Below are positions 53,154-62,198 of a stretch of 64,000 nt of DNA, one piece after another. The position numbers and the translations under genes are program-made. The notes under the pieces are model-generated. The model saw nothing but the letters and a program-made list of their open reading frames with translations, did not search any database and had not been told where the DNA came from. This stretch comes from Halorubrum laminariae (GTDB taxonomy: Archaea > Halobacteriota > Halobacteria > Halobacteriales > Haloferacaceae). The first letter of the stretch is position 1, and the number at the start of each line of letters is the position of its first letter. The stretch spans positions 62,001 to 126,000 of the forward strand of contig NZ_JANHDL010000002.1 in NCBI RefSeq assembly GCF_024494655.1, read 5' to 3'.

Positions 53154-53174
53154 ACAACCGGATCCGACTAGAGA
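53154..53174 (+). repeat. Direct repeat, right copy, flanking a toxin-antitoxin islet
   Basis: ACAACCGGATCCGACTAGAG matches the left copy at 52077 with one mismatch. It lies about 85 bp upstream of the antitoxin gene on the far side from the toxin. Confidence 0.55.
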
Positions 53175-53636
53175 CACGGTCTCCGAGCAAAAACGCCGGC
53201 CTCTGCACTCATAGGGATCGTCATCGCTGGTGCCGAGGCAGCTCGGTGCGGTGCATCGTCATCGGCCGGTCGCACGTAGCCGTTCTCAGGATAAAAGGGT
53301 GTCCGGGTTCACGTCAGTCGCTACCGTGACAGGAACCGGCGTACGCGTTCCAGCGGTCGGTCCCGTTCGGGAGGCGAACGGTGCTGTCCGGATCGAACAT
53401 CGCCCCCGCCGTTCCGGTGTTCGTCGTCTCGGCCGCTTCGTCGGTCGTCGCGCGCGTACTCGGTAACTCGGGTCCGCCGATCGGACCCGACTCCGAGCCT
53501 GCGTCAATCGTGTACTACGGGTGGCACACCCCACCCGATGGACTGCTATGTAATAATTGTTTATGTCTGTTTTGCGTACAAGCGGCGATAGCCACCGGCC
53601 GCGTCCTTATACGATCGGACGACCAAACGCGTTCAG
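53175..53636. other. Gene-poor spacer
   Basis: I see no convincing gene in this 462-bp stretch. The frames on both strands are Arg/Pro/Thr-rich shadows without starts or family similarity. The right end becomes AT-rich and holds TCCTTATACG at about 53606-53615, a TATA box for the gene at 53637. Confidence 0.5.
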
Positions 53637-54251
53637 ATGTCGGAGGAGCCCTCCGGAGACGAGCAGTCCGTCGAGCGCTCACGCCGCGGAGACGCAGACA
53701 CGGATCGGCTCGACCGCAGCGTCGACACAGTCGACGATCCCGATGGATCGCGAAATCACACCGAGACAGCGTCGAGTGTCGACGAATCGGTGCAGCGCCG
53801 CCTTCGCGAGGCGTATCTCAACGACGAGGCCGGCGTGTTGGTCGTGACCGACGTTCGGTCCGCCGGCTCCGAAGTGCGAGTTGACCTCCAACCGCCACAC
53901 GGCGGATCGACACACACCGAACGGTTCCCGGCCCCGCGAGACGGATCGCTGACGGAGTCGGCGGCGTTTCTCGACTTCCTCGAGGCGGCCGGCGTCTCGC
54001 CGCTCGACATCGACGAACTCGCTGGCACTCGCGTTCCGGCGACGTACGACGCCAACGAGGGGTGGCGGATAGACGAGTCGTACGCAGGTGGTCAGACCGT
54101 CGACGACTCGGAGTCGCTCCGGAACGCGGGGACAGCTCTCCGGGCGCGTGTGACGGAGTGGCTGTGGCGGTATCGGTACTGGCTGCTCGCGACGCTTTTG
54201 GTCGGCGGAGAGATACTGTTCGTCGTGGCCGTTATCCTCCTGTACACCTGA
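53637..54251 (+). CDS. Hypothetical protein with C-terminal membrane anchor
   Basis: A 204-residue protein. The N-terminal 45 residues are polar and acidic (MSEEPSGDEQSVERSRRGDA), then an alpha/beta region (EAGVLVVTDVRSAGSEVRVD, DIDELAGTRVPATYDANEGW) and one C-terminal membrane helix (WLLATLLVGGEILFVVAVIL) preceded by WLWRYRY. The soluble part is probably cytosolic. I recognise no family. A good TATA box precedes the ATG by 26 bases. Confidence 0.7.
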   Translation: MSEEPSGDEQSVERSRRGDADTDRLDRSVDTVDDPDGSRNHTETASSVDESVQRRLREAYLNDEAGVLVVTDVRSAGSEVRVDLQPPHGGSTHTERFPAPRDGSLTESAAFLDFLEAAGVSPLDIDELAGTRVPATYDANEGWRIDESYAGGQTVDDSESLRNAGTALRARVTEWLWRYRYWLLATLLVGGEILFVVAVILLYT

Positions 54252-54321
54252 TCGACTGCGTGATCGATCTACCGCGCGACCGGGTACGACTGACGACGAG
54301 TCGAAAACGAGTCCGGGGTCG

Positions 54322-54606
54322 CTACTGGATGTGGCCTTCGCGGCGGAGTTGGTCTGCGTCCTCGTCGGTGTAGCGCCACTCGACGTTCGCCTTCTCGTCC
54401 TGCCAGTCCCACGGCTCCGCGAGCACGACGTCGCCCTCGCTGATCCACGTGCGATACTTCATGCGACCGGGGATCCGGCCCATACGCGTCTCACCGTCGA
54501 CACAGCGCAGTCTGACGTGGTTCCCGCCGAGGTGCTCTGTCACCACGGCGAACACTTCGTCGTCGTTGGGCATTCGGAGGTTCCGACGCCCGGATTCTTC
54601 GCTCAT
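54322..54606 (-). CDS. eif1A: Translation initiation factor aIF1A
   Basis: A 94-residue OB-fold factor binding the 30S A-site. It matches the family throughout: [59 protein letters not shown] and VLAEPWDW. The ATG at 54606 has TTATACGG 25 bases upstream. A 12-bp palindrome ACGGTCGACCGT (54619-54630) lies between the box and the start. Confidence 0.95.
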   Translation of the reverse strand: MSEESGRRNLRMPNDDEVFAVVTEHLGGNHVRLRCVDGETRMGRIPGRMKYRTWISEGDVVLAEPWDWQDEKANVEWRYTDEDADQLRREGHIQ

Positions 54607-54834
54607 ACAGTCGATTAGACGGTCGACCGTATAAGTCATGGGAGATGCGTGTGCGCGTTCCTCGTGCGAAATTGTCACACACGAGCGCCATCCAACAGTT
54701 CGATTCGGCCGGATCGTCGCGGCGTGCGCACTGCGGAGACCGCGTCGGCTGTGACGGGCCGCACCGGTTGGACGGCCCCGCCCGACGTGAACACGAGCGA
54801 AGCGTTCAAACCGCGCGGTACCGATTTCCCTCGC

Positions 54835-54969
54835 ATGAAGGAGATCGAGTCCATCGTCCTCGACGACGACGACGAGGCCCTCGCACCCGCAGTCGTGCTC
54901 GCGACGATCGCCCTGCTCGCCGTCTTCGCCGTCGGATTCGCGGTCCAAGCCGTCGGACTGGTGTTGTGA
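54835..54969 (+). CDS. 44-residue single-helix membrane protein
   Basis: The frame reads [20 protein letters not shown] and then one hydrophobic helix ([20 protein letters not shown]) to the stop. An acidic head followed by one membrane helix is common among small haloarchaeal proteins. GTTCAAAC lies about 28 bases upstream and could be its promoter. Confidence 0.6.
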   Translation: MKEIESIVLDDDDEALAPAVVLATIALLAVFAVGFAVQAVGLVL

Positions 54970-55074
54970 CGAGCCGCCGCCGAGCGTCAGTCCGGCCCGA
55001 TCGGGTTTTGCTCGCGGCCGTGAGTTCGCCGACATGAGCCGGCGACGAGTCGCCCGCCGACCGCGTCGCGGTCT

Positions 55075-55129
55075 CGTTGTAGGCCCGTTGTAAACTCATT
55101 GCAGACCCGTTGGTGACTCGTTGGAGCAG
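55075..55129. repeat. 11-bp imperfect tandem repeat
   Basis: Five units of exactly 11 bp: CGTTGTAGGCC, CGTTGTAAACT, CATTGCAGACC, CGTTGGTGACT and CGTTGGAGCAG. The period equals about one helical turn. The array ends 66 bp before the start of the propeller gene at 55196. Confidence 0.6.
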
Positions 55130-55195
55130 TGGCCATACCCGACAGTCGCACCGCATCCGACAGCCGTATGCCGCCGCCGACCGAACTCCACCGCA

Positions 55196-56458
55196 ATGGA
55201 CCGCCGCGTACTTTTCGCGAGTCTCGTTCTGTTCGCCGGCGGCGCGGCCGGTGTCGGCGTCGCGCTGTTCGCGTTCGTCGGGGTCGACGACGGGGCGACG
55301 GAGGCCGAGGTCGTCTGGGAGTCCGATCCGGTCGCTGGCGACGACGGAAGCGGCGCTGTCGTCGCCACGATGGACGGCGACCCGCTCGTGTTGCAGTCTG
55401 TCACGGGGAACGGCACTCGGTCGGTGCGGGCTACCGCGGTCGGCGGCGGCGTCGAGTGGACGACGCCGATCGGTGCGGGAACCGGAAGCGGCGCGACGGC
55501 TGACGGCAGTGGCGACGAGGCCATCGACGCGAGCGGGCTCGTCACGGGAACACTCCGGGGAGATCGGGTCGTCGCGTTCACGACCGAGTCCGGATCGCTC
55601 GTCGTCCTCGCGGTGGGCGACGGCTCCGAGCGGTTCGCCATCGACCTCGACGGTCCGAGCGGGGTCCGACCCGCGATCGGCGACGTGGACGGCGACGGCG
55701 ACAACGAGGTCGTCGCAGTCTCGACGAGCGGCACCGTCCTCGCCGTCGACAGCGGGGGCGAATCGGTCTTCGAGACTGACGTTGACGCGCCGATCGAGCG
55801 TCGACCGTTGGCGCTCGACTTCGGCGAAAGTGAGACAGACGGAGTGGACGGCGGAAACGGCGACGCGATCAACGGCGTCGCCGTCGTCACGGCAGAGGGG
55901 GACGAGCGCACGGTCAAACTGCTCGACGGTGCCGGTGAAACGCGGTGGACGACCACGCCGTCCGTCACGCCTCTGAGCTGGCAGCAGGCGGACAGTCAAA
56001 ACGGAGCGGTCCTCGCGCTCGGCGGAACGAACGGGAATCTAGAGACGATCGAGATCGCCGACGGCTCGACTCGATACGAGATCGGACTCCAAGACCTCCC
56101 GGTCACGGTCGGCAGTGCAGGCCCGGGACGCGTCTACGTCGGTGGCTCTGGCAGCATTTGGGCCGTCAGTCTCCTCGACGGTGAAGTCTCGTGGAAACAA
56201 CAGTACGGAGCAAATACCCGAGTGAACGCCCCGTCTCTCGGTGATATCGACGGAGACGGCGAGACCGACCCGGTCGCGGTAAACCGAGAGGGTGAGCTCC
56301 TCGTGTTGAACCGGAACGGCGGTGTCACCGCCCGTGGGAACGTCGATTCCGTCGTCTACGCGAGCCCCGCGTTCGCCGATGTCACCGGCGACGGAACCGA
56401 CGAGATCGTCGTCGTGACACAAACCGGGAGAACGGTCGCAGTCGACGTGAGCGGCTGA
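55196..56458 (+). CDS. Exported FG-GAP/PQQ-like beta-propeller protein
   Basis: A 420-residue protein with an N-terminal membrane anchor or signal (VLFASLVLFAGGAAGVGVAL) and an extracellular propeller. Blades contain calcium-type loops (GDVDGDGDNEVVAV, GDIDGDGETDPVAV, DVTGDGTDEIVVV) and PQQ-like WTTPIGAGTG, SWKQQYGAN. Ligand unknown; such proteins often bind the cell surface. I chose the ATG at 55196 because it places the hydrophobic segment at the N-terminus. Confidence 0.78.
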   Translation: MDRRVLFASLVLFAGGAAGVGVALFAFVGVDDGATEAEVVWESDPVAGDDGSGAVVATMDGDPLVLQSVTGNGTRSVRATAVGGGVEWTTPIGAGTGSGATADGSGDEAIDASGLVTGTLRGDRVVAFTTESGSLVVLAVGDGSERFAIDLDGPSGVRPAIGDVDGDGDNEVVAVSTSGTVLAVDSGGESVFETDVDAPIERRPLALDFGESETDGVDGGNGDAINGVAVVTAEGDERTVKLLDGAGETRWTTTPSVTPLSWQQADSQNGAVLALGGTNGNLETIEIADGSTRYEIGLQDLPVTVGSAGPGRVYVGGSGSIWAVSLLDGEVSWKQQYGANTRVNAPSLGDIDGDGETDPVAVNREGELLVLNRNGGVTARGNVDSVVYASPAFADVTGDGTDEIVVVTQTGRTVAVDVSG

Positions 56459-56693
56459 CCACCGGGCGCGGTCCGGGTAAAGCGGGCCCGCGCTTCGCAG
56501 AGTTGCGTGGTCGAGATCGGCTGCTACGTAGTCACTTTTATCTCGTCATCGTCAGATAATCGCGTGACTGCACCGATTTATTGACGATCGTTCACCGGAA
56601 ACGTGGTGTGTCGAGACGGTGACGCCTCTCTGCGAGCGAAACTGGAATTCGGACAAAGATCGATCCGGATCGGTCGTGTGACCGTATCCAGTG

Positions 56694-57167
56694 TTACTCG
56701 TCCTCGTACACCCACGCAGCGGCGTCGAGGCCGTAGTCGACGAGTTCGTCCTCGTCGAAGAACAGGTCGATTTCACGTTCGTTCGCGCCCTCGTCTTCGT
56801 GGTCCGACGCGTGGATCACGTTGTGACCGAGGTCGAGCCCGAAGTCACCGCGGATCGTTCCCGGGGCTGACTCGGCGGGGTCGGTCTCACCGACCATCGC
56901 GCGGACCTGTCGAGTTGCGTCCGCGCCCTCCCAGACCATCGCGAAGACCGGTCCGGAGGTGATAAATTCGACGAGACCGTCGAAGAACGGTTTGTCCTCG
57001 TGCTCGCCGTAGTGGTCATGCGCGAGGTTCTCGTCGATCTGCATGAACTTCCCGCCGACGAGCTTCAGGCCGCGCGCCTCGAACCGCGAGACGATCTCGC
57101 CGATGAGACCGCGCTGGACGCCGTCCGGCTTCACCATCACGAAGGTGCGCTCGTCGTGGCCGCTCAT
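56694..57167 (-). CDS. ndk: Ndk, nucleoside diphosphate kinase
   Basis: A 157-residue enzyme balancing NTP pools via a phospho-histidine. It has [20 protein letters not shown], the ATP-site residues in the middle, and the catalytic His in [20 protein letters not shown]. Last gene of the four-gene ribosomal operon; its ATG is adjacent to the rpl24e stop. Confidence 0.95.
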   Translation of the reverse strand: MSGHDERTFVMVKPDGVQRGLIGEIVSRFEARGLKLVGGKFMQIDENLAHDHYGEHEDKPFFDGLVEFITSGPVFAMVWEGADATRQVRAMVGETDPAESAPGTIRGDFGLDLGHNVIHASDHEDEGANEREIDLFFDEDELVDYGLDAAAWVYEDE

Positions 57168-57356
57168 CTACTCGCCACCCTGATTGTGCCCTTCCTCGGT
57201 CCATTCGAGGTCGCGGGCCTCGCGGCCGAGGAGGTAGTTCTTCTCCGCCTTCGAGTCGACGAAGTGGAGGATCTGGCCGTTCTTTTTCACGTACATCGTG
57301 CCCGTGCCGGGCTCGATCTCTTCACCGGTGTAATCGCAGGTGCGTGTCTCGACCAT
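57168..57356 (-). CDS. rpl24e: Ribosomal protein L24e
   Basis: A 62-residue zinc-binding ribosomal protein. Family pattern: TRTCDYTGEEIEPGTGTMYV and DSKAEKNYLLGREARDLEWT. The first Cys of the usual four is retained (Cys7) but the others are replaced, as in several haloarchaeal L24e. The operon order is rpl7ae, rps28e, rpl24e, ndk. Confidence 0.94.
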   Translation of the reverse strand: MVETRTCDYTGEEIEPGTGTMYVKKNGQILHFVDSKAEKNYLLGREARDLEWTEEGHNQGGE

Positions 57357-57359
57357 TGG

Positions 57360-57584
57360 TTATCGCCCTCCGATGGAGTCCGCGTCGCGCTGGGTCTCCC
57401 GGAGCTGGAGCACGTCGCCCATGCGGACGGGACCTAGGACGTTCCGGGTGATGATCCGGCCCTGGTTCGATCCCTCTTGGATGCGGCACTTGACCTGCAT
57501 GGCCTCGCCGTGCATCCCGGTCTTGCCGACGACCTCGATCACCTCGGCGGTGGTGGAGTCGCCGGTGCCCTCTTCTGCGCTCAT
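57360..57584 (-). CDS. rps28e: Ribosomal protein S28e
   Basis: A 74-residue OB-fold protein of the small subunit, with [40 protein letters not shown] and the conserved tail [15 protein letters not shown]. Part of the ribosomal operon. Confidence 0.95.
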   Translation of the reverse strand: MSAEEGTGDSTTAEVIEVVGKTGMHGEAMQVKCRIQEGSNQGRIITRNVLGPVRMGDVLQLRETQRDADSIGGR

Positions 57585-57590
57585 GGGTGG

Positions 57591-57953
57591 TTATCGAAGC
57601 TCCGCGACCTTATCGCCGATGTCCTCGACGTCGTCGTCGGCATCGCCGGCGTCGACGACGGCGGCGGCGGCCGAGCCGACTTCGAGGCCGGCGGCCTGTC
57701 CGACTTCGTCCTGCGTGTCGACGAAGACGACCGGAATTCCCTTCTCGTCGGCGAGTTCAGGGAGGTGCATCACAATTTCCTCCGGAGAAACGTCCTCGGC
57801 GACGACGACGAGGTCGGCGTTGCCGCGTTCGACGGCCTTCGTGGTCTCGTTGGTTCCTTTCTTCACGGTACCGGTGTCTCGGGCGACCTCAAGTGCTTCG
57901 AGCGATCGCTCGGCGAGGTCGGCTGGGGTTTCGTAGTCTACGTAAACGGGCAT
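57591..57953 (-). CDS. rpl7ae: Ribosomal protein L7Ae (kink-turn binder)
   Basis: A 120-residue protein binding kink-turns in rRNA, C/D and H/ACA guide RNAs and RNase P RNA. Key segments: [40 protein letters not shown] and [20 protein letters not shown]. First gene of the operon. The 100-bp leader has a TATA-like CTTTTATGG near 58070 on the minus strand, so it could carry an autoregulatory L7Ae site. Confidence 0.95.
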   Translation of the reverse strand: MPVYVDYETPADLAERSLEALEVARDTGTVKKGTNETTKAVERGNADLVVVAEDVSPEEIVMHLPELADEKGIPVVFVDTQDEVGQAAGLEVGSAAAAVVDAGDADDDVEDIGDKVAELR

Positions 57954-58254
57954 ATGTTGTTCACCTGTCCTCCGTGCGGGCTCGCGTGTCCGTCCCGTGG
58001 TCGGTCCCTAACGGAACGGCACATCATCAACCCCACAGAGGCTGTGACCCGACGTAATCCGGACATCCATAAAAGCGCTTTCAATGTCGTGCGGGTGTGC
58101 GACCGGGGATCACTCGCCGTTTTCGGATGCCGCGCTTTTTAAGCACCGCTCGCGACGCCATCGCCGAGATGCGGGCGGCGGTCGCCGACGGGAGAGACAG
58201 CGACAGAGCCGACGACGGACGGTGACGCGCCGTAACGAGAGATGACTCGGGCGA
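57954..58254. other. Spacer with an unassigned plus-strand promoter
   Basis: This gap includes the L7Ae operon leader. On the plus strand, CTTTTTAAGC (58135-58144) is a strong TATA-like box 29 bases before an ATG at 58169, but only an 18-codon frame follows (or 32 codons from an ATG at 58127). I see no recognisable product. Confidence 0.4.
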
Positions 58255-58623
58255 TCACGCGTTCGCGAACGGCTCCCAACCCTCCCACCGCAGCAGTGTC
58301 TCCGCGCGGTCGGCGTCGGCCAAGAGCACGTTTCGGCGGGCCGGAAGCGTCTCGTCGGCGAGCTCTCGGGGGAGCGCGAGTGTCCCGCTCGGCACGTCGT
58401 CGTCGCCGGCGACAGGTATGTGGCCGCCGTCTAGTTTCATCACGAGCGGCGCGTCAAGTCGCTCTATCCCCTCGCCGTCGGCGTACAGCTGCTCGTTGAC
58501 GCGCTCGTGGTCGGCCCGCTGAATGACGGCGCGATCGCCGCCGTGAGGCTCCACGTACAGTTCCCCCAAGTAGTAGCCGCTCGAAAAGCGTTCGAACATT
58601 CTGTGCGTGGTATTCTCTGACAT
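58255..58623 (-). CDS. Conserved haloarchaeal hypothetical (DUF5802-like)
   Basis: A 122-residue protein (MSENTTHRMFERFSSGYYLG, GDRAVIQRADHERVNEQLYA, PLVMKLDGGHIPVAGDDDVP). The beta-rich sequence with no membrane segment matches a short haloarchaeal family whose name I give from memory. No function is known. The upstream spacer is AT-rich. Confidence 0.7.
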   Translation of the reverse strand: MSENTTHRMFERFSSGYYLGELYVEPHGGDRAVIQRADHERVNEQLYADGEGIERLDAPLVMKLDGGHIPVAGDDDVPSGTLALPRELADETLPARRNVLLADADRAETLLRWEGWEPFANA

Positions 58624-58737
58624 AGTAGTACATAAGTGTTACTCGGAGGTATCGCAGATGAGATGTGGAGCCGGCGGCGGTCGATGGGTCGATATCACCC
58701 GAGATCGCCCGAGACTGCCCGAGACCGCCGAATGCGG

Positions 58738-59772
58738 TCAGGTCCGCGGATCGAGGTCGAACGCCTCCGCCAGCGTCGCGTGTGAGTCGAGGGCTGCGTC
58801 GTGATCGGGCACCGTGTGCTGAACCATCACCTCGTCGACGCCGATCCGGTCGGCGAGCTGTGAGAGGACCGATGCGATCGTCTCTCGGCTCCCCGACACC
58901 GATCGGGGCCACTCGTCGGCGTCGAGCGTCGCGGGCGTCGGGTCGGGAACCCCGCCCAACTCGTCGATCGCCTCCTCGACCGACGGGGTTTGGTCGCCGA
59001 GGTTCCCCCGCTGCATCCGCCGATACACGGCCTCAGCCGGGGCGCGACGCCGCGCCGCGGCCTCGTCCGTGTCCGCGGCGACCGCGTTGATCGCGAGGAC
59101 GACGCGGGGCGAATCGAGGCTCGCGGGGAGGACGCCGGACTCGAACGTCTGGCGGTAGGCGGCGACGGCGCGCTCGGCGAATCCCGGACGGATGAACCCC
59201 GCGAAACAGTAGGGTAGCCCGAGTGTGCCCGCGATCTCACCGCTCGACGGACTCGATCCGAGCACCCACGGAGCCGGCGGGGCGGCTCCCGATCGGGGTA
59301 CCGAGAGATCGGCGTACGGGTGAGTTTCGGGGTACGCGTCGTAAAGGTGGTTCACAACCGCGCGGATCCGCTCTTCGTGGTCCTCGTCCGGATTCTCCAC
59401 GCGCCGGTCCGTGCCAAGCGCCCGGTCGGCTGCGGGAGAGCCGTTGGCGCGCCCCAGTCCGGCGTCGACACGTCCCGGGGCGAGCCCGTCAAGCGTTCCG
59501 AACGCCTCGGCAACCTTGAACGGGCTGTAGTGGTTGAGCAGCACCGCGCCGCTGCCGATCCGGATCTCGTCGGTCGCGGCGGCGAGTCGACCCAGCAACA
59601 CCTCCGGGGTCGTGCCGGCGAGTCGTTCGGCGCGGCCGTGGTGTTCTGCGACCCAGAATCGCGAGTAGCCGAGTCGCTCGGCCTGTTTCGCGGCCGCGAC
59701 GGTGTTCTCGAAAGCGTCGGCGGCGGTCCCGCCGGCGGGGATCGGCGAGAGGTCGACGGCTGAAAGCTCCAT
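58738..59772 (-). CDS. LLM-class flavin-dependent oxidoreductase
   Basis: A 344-residue luciferase-like monooxygenase (bacterial luciferase / F420 superfamily). Signatures: AAKQAERLGYSRFWVAEHHG, RIGSGAVLLNHYSPFKVAEA, FGTLDGLAPGRVDAGLGRAN and PWVLGSSPSSGEIAGTLGLP. Uses FMN or F420. Substrate unknown. It stands alone between a hypothetical gene and the third structured repeat. Confidence 0.88.
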   Translation of the reverse strand: MELSAVDLSPIPAGGTAADAFENTVAAAKQAERLGYSRFWVAEHHGRAERLAGTTPEVLLGRLAAATDEIRIGSGAVLLNHYSPFKVAEAFGTLDGLAPGRVDAGLGRANGSPAADRALGTDRRVENPDEDHEERIRAVVNHLYDAYPETHPYADLSVPRSGAAPPAPWVLGSSPSSGEIAGTLGLPYCFAGFIRPGFAERAVAAYRQTFESGVLPASLDSPRVVLAINAVAADTDEAAARRRAPAEAVYRRMQRGNLGDQTPSVEEAIDELGGVPDPTPATLDADEWPRSVSGSRETIASVLSQLADRIGVDEVMVQHTVPDHDAALDSHATLAEAFDLDPRT

Positions 59773-59906
59773 GGATATCCTCGTCGACCACTGACGGTAA
59801 CGGTTGGGGTCCCGGCGGAACCGTGGGCCACCGAAACGGGCCGATAGCGATCCACGGCAGGTGACAGCGCAGGCGTGGCGGCGACAATCTATTTATGAAT
59901 AAACGT

Positions 59907-60056
59907 GCGGTGGCGCGCCTCCGAGCGACCGGCAGGGCGCTCGGAGCCCGCGAGGGAGGGCAGGGGCGGCCGCGACGCGGTGCGGGTCCGCGACCGCCCC
60001 CGACCGAGGCTGGGGAGGCGTGAGGCCGCGGGTGTAGTCGGTGGGACACGTGGGGC
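59907..60056 (+). repeat. Structured intergenic repeat, copy 3
   Basis: Box order as in the copies at 13331 and 42709: GCGGTGGCGCGCCTCCGAGCG trimmed to its shared core, a hairpin with a new stem (CCGAGCG / CGCTCGG), GCGAGGGA, a second stem GGGGCGGCCGCG with CGCGACCGCCCC, GAGGCTGGGGAGGCGTGAGG, and a weaker GTGGGACACGTGGGG. Both stems differ in sequence from the other copies yet pair fully, the strongest evidence here for selection on structure. Confidence 0.7.
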
Positions 60057-60153
60057 CGGAGCTTTCGAAGGGACCGAGGTTTCGAAGATCGATATCGGAC
60101 GCGATACCCGCGACTACCGAGTCAGCGCGAGAGCAGAAACAAGATATCGTCGC

Positions 60154-60330
60154 TCAGTTGTCGCCGGACTTCGACTGCCACGCGTAGTCGCGCCGCGAGG
60201 CGGAGTCGCCGAAGCCGCACGACGAACAGCGTTCCTTCTTGACGTGGTACGATTTCTCGCCGCAGCGGCGGCACTTCACGTGAACCGTCTTGTTCTTTTT
60301 TCCCTGAGAGGGCGTTCCGGAGCCGGTCAT
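60154..60330 (-). CDS. rpl37e: Ribosomal protein L37e
   Basis: A 58-residue zinc-finger ribosomal protein: [54 protein letters not shown]. The CxxC...CxxC zinc site is intact. It starts inside the lsm stop (ATGA overlap), the usual lsm-rpl37e operon of archaea. Confidence 0.95.
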   Translation of the reverse strand: MTGSGTPSQGKKNKTVHVKCRRCGEKSYHVKKERCSSCGFGDSASRRDYAWQSKSGDN

Positions 60331-60569
60331 GCTTTGATGGTGACGACGTTATCGCCGCGTATAATCGTTGTGTCTTCGATCGCGACCGCAAACTCGCCGT
60401 CGAGATCGTCGTCGACGCGGTCGTTCACGTCGGTCTCGGGCTCAATGACGACGTTCATGTGCTGGTCGTAACCAGCCAAGACACCGTAGTACGTCGTGCC
60501 GTCTTTGAGGTGTACGGTCACAGGCTCCTCGAGCGACGCTTCGAGCACGTCGAGGGGTCGTCCACTCAT
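60327..60569 (-). CDS. lsm: Sm-like archaeal protein (Lsm)
   Basis: An 80-residue RNA-binding protein forming heptameric rings on U-rich RNA. Sm1: [40 protein letters not shown]; Sm2: [14 protein letters not shown]. The acidic insert [11 protein letters not shown] is normal for haloarchaea. The ATG is at 60569. Confidence 0.95.
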   Translation of the reverse strand: MSGRPLDVLEASLEEPVTVHLKDGTTYYGVLAGYDQHMNVVIEPETDVNDRVDDDLDGEFAVAIEDTTIIRGDNVVTIKA

Positions 60570-60845
60570 TGTGCATACCGCGACCCGTCGCACTATTAAA
60601 AATACCGGGAGGAAGCCGGGACGACGCCGTCCGATTCCGGCGACGAGATACCGGCGCGGCCGAACCCGGGTGTTTTTAACACGGGCACCTGTATCTGCGG
60701 GTACCACACTCCCGCGGGACACGGTGGGTCAGCAGTGACTCGGCCGTAGCGGGGCCTCAACGACGCACGGTCGGACGTAGCGCAGAACGGCTCCTTGCGG
60801 GGTTTCAGTGATCGACGCCGATCAGGCGCTCGATATCAACACATC

Positions 60846-62198
60846 ATGGAAATCGAAATTGCGACACTCGGCGGGTACGAAGAGGTCGGTCGACAGATGA
60901 CGGCGATTCGCGCGGGCGACGACATCGTCATCTTCGACATGGGCCTGAACCTCAGTAAGGTTCTCATCCACGACAACGTGGAGACCGAAAGCATGCACAG
61001 CCTCGATCTGATCGACATGGGTGCGATCCCGGACGACCGCGTCATGAGCGAACTAGAGGGCGACGTGCAGGCGATTGTTCCCACGCACGGGCACCTCGAC
61101 CACATCGCGGGCATCCCGAAACTCGCGCACCGGTACGACGCCCCCGTCGTCGGGTCGCCGTACACGATCGAACTGGTCAGACAGCAGATCGAAGACGAGG
61201 GCAAGTTCCAAGTCGACAACGACCTCGTGAAGATGCAGGCGGGCGGCACGATGGCGATCGGCGACTCCGAGCAGGTCGAGATGGAGTTCGTCAACGTCAC
61301 CCACTCGATCATCGACGCGATCAACCCGGTCTTACACACGCCCGAGGGCGCGATCGTCTACGGCCTCGACAAGCGGCTTGACCACACGCCCGTCATCGGC
61401 GACCCGATCGACATGGACCGGTTCCGCGAGATCGGTCGCGAGGACGAGGGCGTCCTCTGTTACATCGAAGACTGCACGAACGCGGGCCGGAAGGGCCGAA
61501 CGCCCTCGGAGTCGTACGCGAAAAAACACGTCGAGGACACCCTGACCTCGATGGAGGACTACTCGGGCGGTATCATCGCCACGACGTTCTCTTCCCACAT
61601 CGCCCGCGTGAAGACGCTCGTCGAGTACGCCCGCGAGATCGGCCGTCAGCCGATCCTGCTCGGCCGCTCGATGGAGAAGTACTCTGGAACGGCAGAGAGA
61701 CTCGACTTCGTCGACTTCCAAGACGACATCGGTATGTACGGCCACCGGAAGTCCGTCAACCGCGCATTTAAACGCATCATGAAGGAGGGCAAGGGTAACT
61801 TCCTCCCCATCGTGACGGGCCACCAAGGCGAGCCGCGCGCGATGTTGACCCGCATGGGTCGGGGCGAGACGCCCTTCGAAATCGACGACGGTGACAAGGT
61901 CGTCTTCAGCGCGAGTGTCATTCCGGAGCCGACCAACGAGGGACAGCGCTACCAGTCCGAACAGCTGCTTCGGATGCAGGGCGCGCGCATCTACGACGAC
62001 ATCCACGTCTCCGGGCACCTCCGCGAGGAGGGGCACTACGAGATGCTTGACGCGCTCCAGCCACAGCACGTGATCCCCGGCCACCAGACGCTGAAGGGTC
62101 GCTCGCCGTACGTCGACCTCGCGAAGTCGCAGGGGTACAAGCTCGGACGCGACGTCCACGTCACGCAGAACGGCAACGTCATCCAGCTCGTCGAATGA
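60846..62198 (+). CDS. rnj: RNase J (beta-CASP metallo-ribonuclease)
   Basis: A 450-residue exonuclease of RNA turnover. The metallo-beta-lactamase motifs are [17 protein letters not shown] and [20 protein letters not shown], and the beta-CASP part includes [22 protein letters not shown] and FSASVIPEP, ending with [14 protein letters not shown] and IPGHQTL. The ATG at 60846 ([15 protein letters not shown]) matches the family. A TATA-like GTTTTTAAC near 60671 implies an unusually long leader of about 150 nt. The stop overlaps idsA by four bases. Confidence 0.94.
   Translation: MEIEIATLGGYEEVGRQMTAIRAGDDIVIFDMGLNLSKVLIHDNVETESMHSLDLIDMGAIPDDRVMSELEGDVQAIVPTHGHLDHIAGIPKLAHRYDAPVVGSPYTIELVRQQIEDEGKFQVDNDLVKMQAGGTMAIGDSEQVEMEFVNVTHSIIDAINPVLHTPEGAIVYGLDKRLDHTPVIGDPIDMDRFREIGREDEGVLCYIEDCTNAGRKGRTPSESYAKKHVEDTLTSMEDYSGGIIATTFSSHIARVKTLVEYAREIGRQPILLGRSMEKYSGTAERLDFVDFQDDIGMYGHRKSVNRAFKRIMKEGKGNFLPIVTGHQGEPRAMLTRMGRGETPFEIDDGDKVVFSASVIPEPTNEGQRYQSEQLLRMQGARIYDDIHVSGHLREEGHYEMLDALQPQHVIPGHQTLKGRSPYVDLAKSQGYKLGRDVHVTQNGNVIQLVE

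Noticed and set aside
53230..53534. Frames on both strands in the spacer after the antitoxin
   Set aside because: Arg/Pro/Thr-rich sequence without start, promoter or similarity to any family I recognise.
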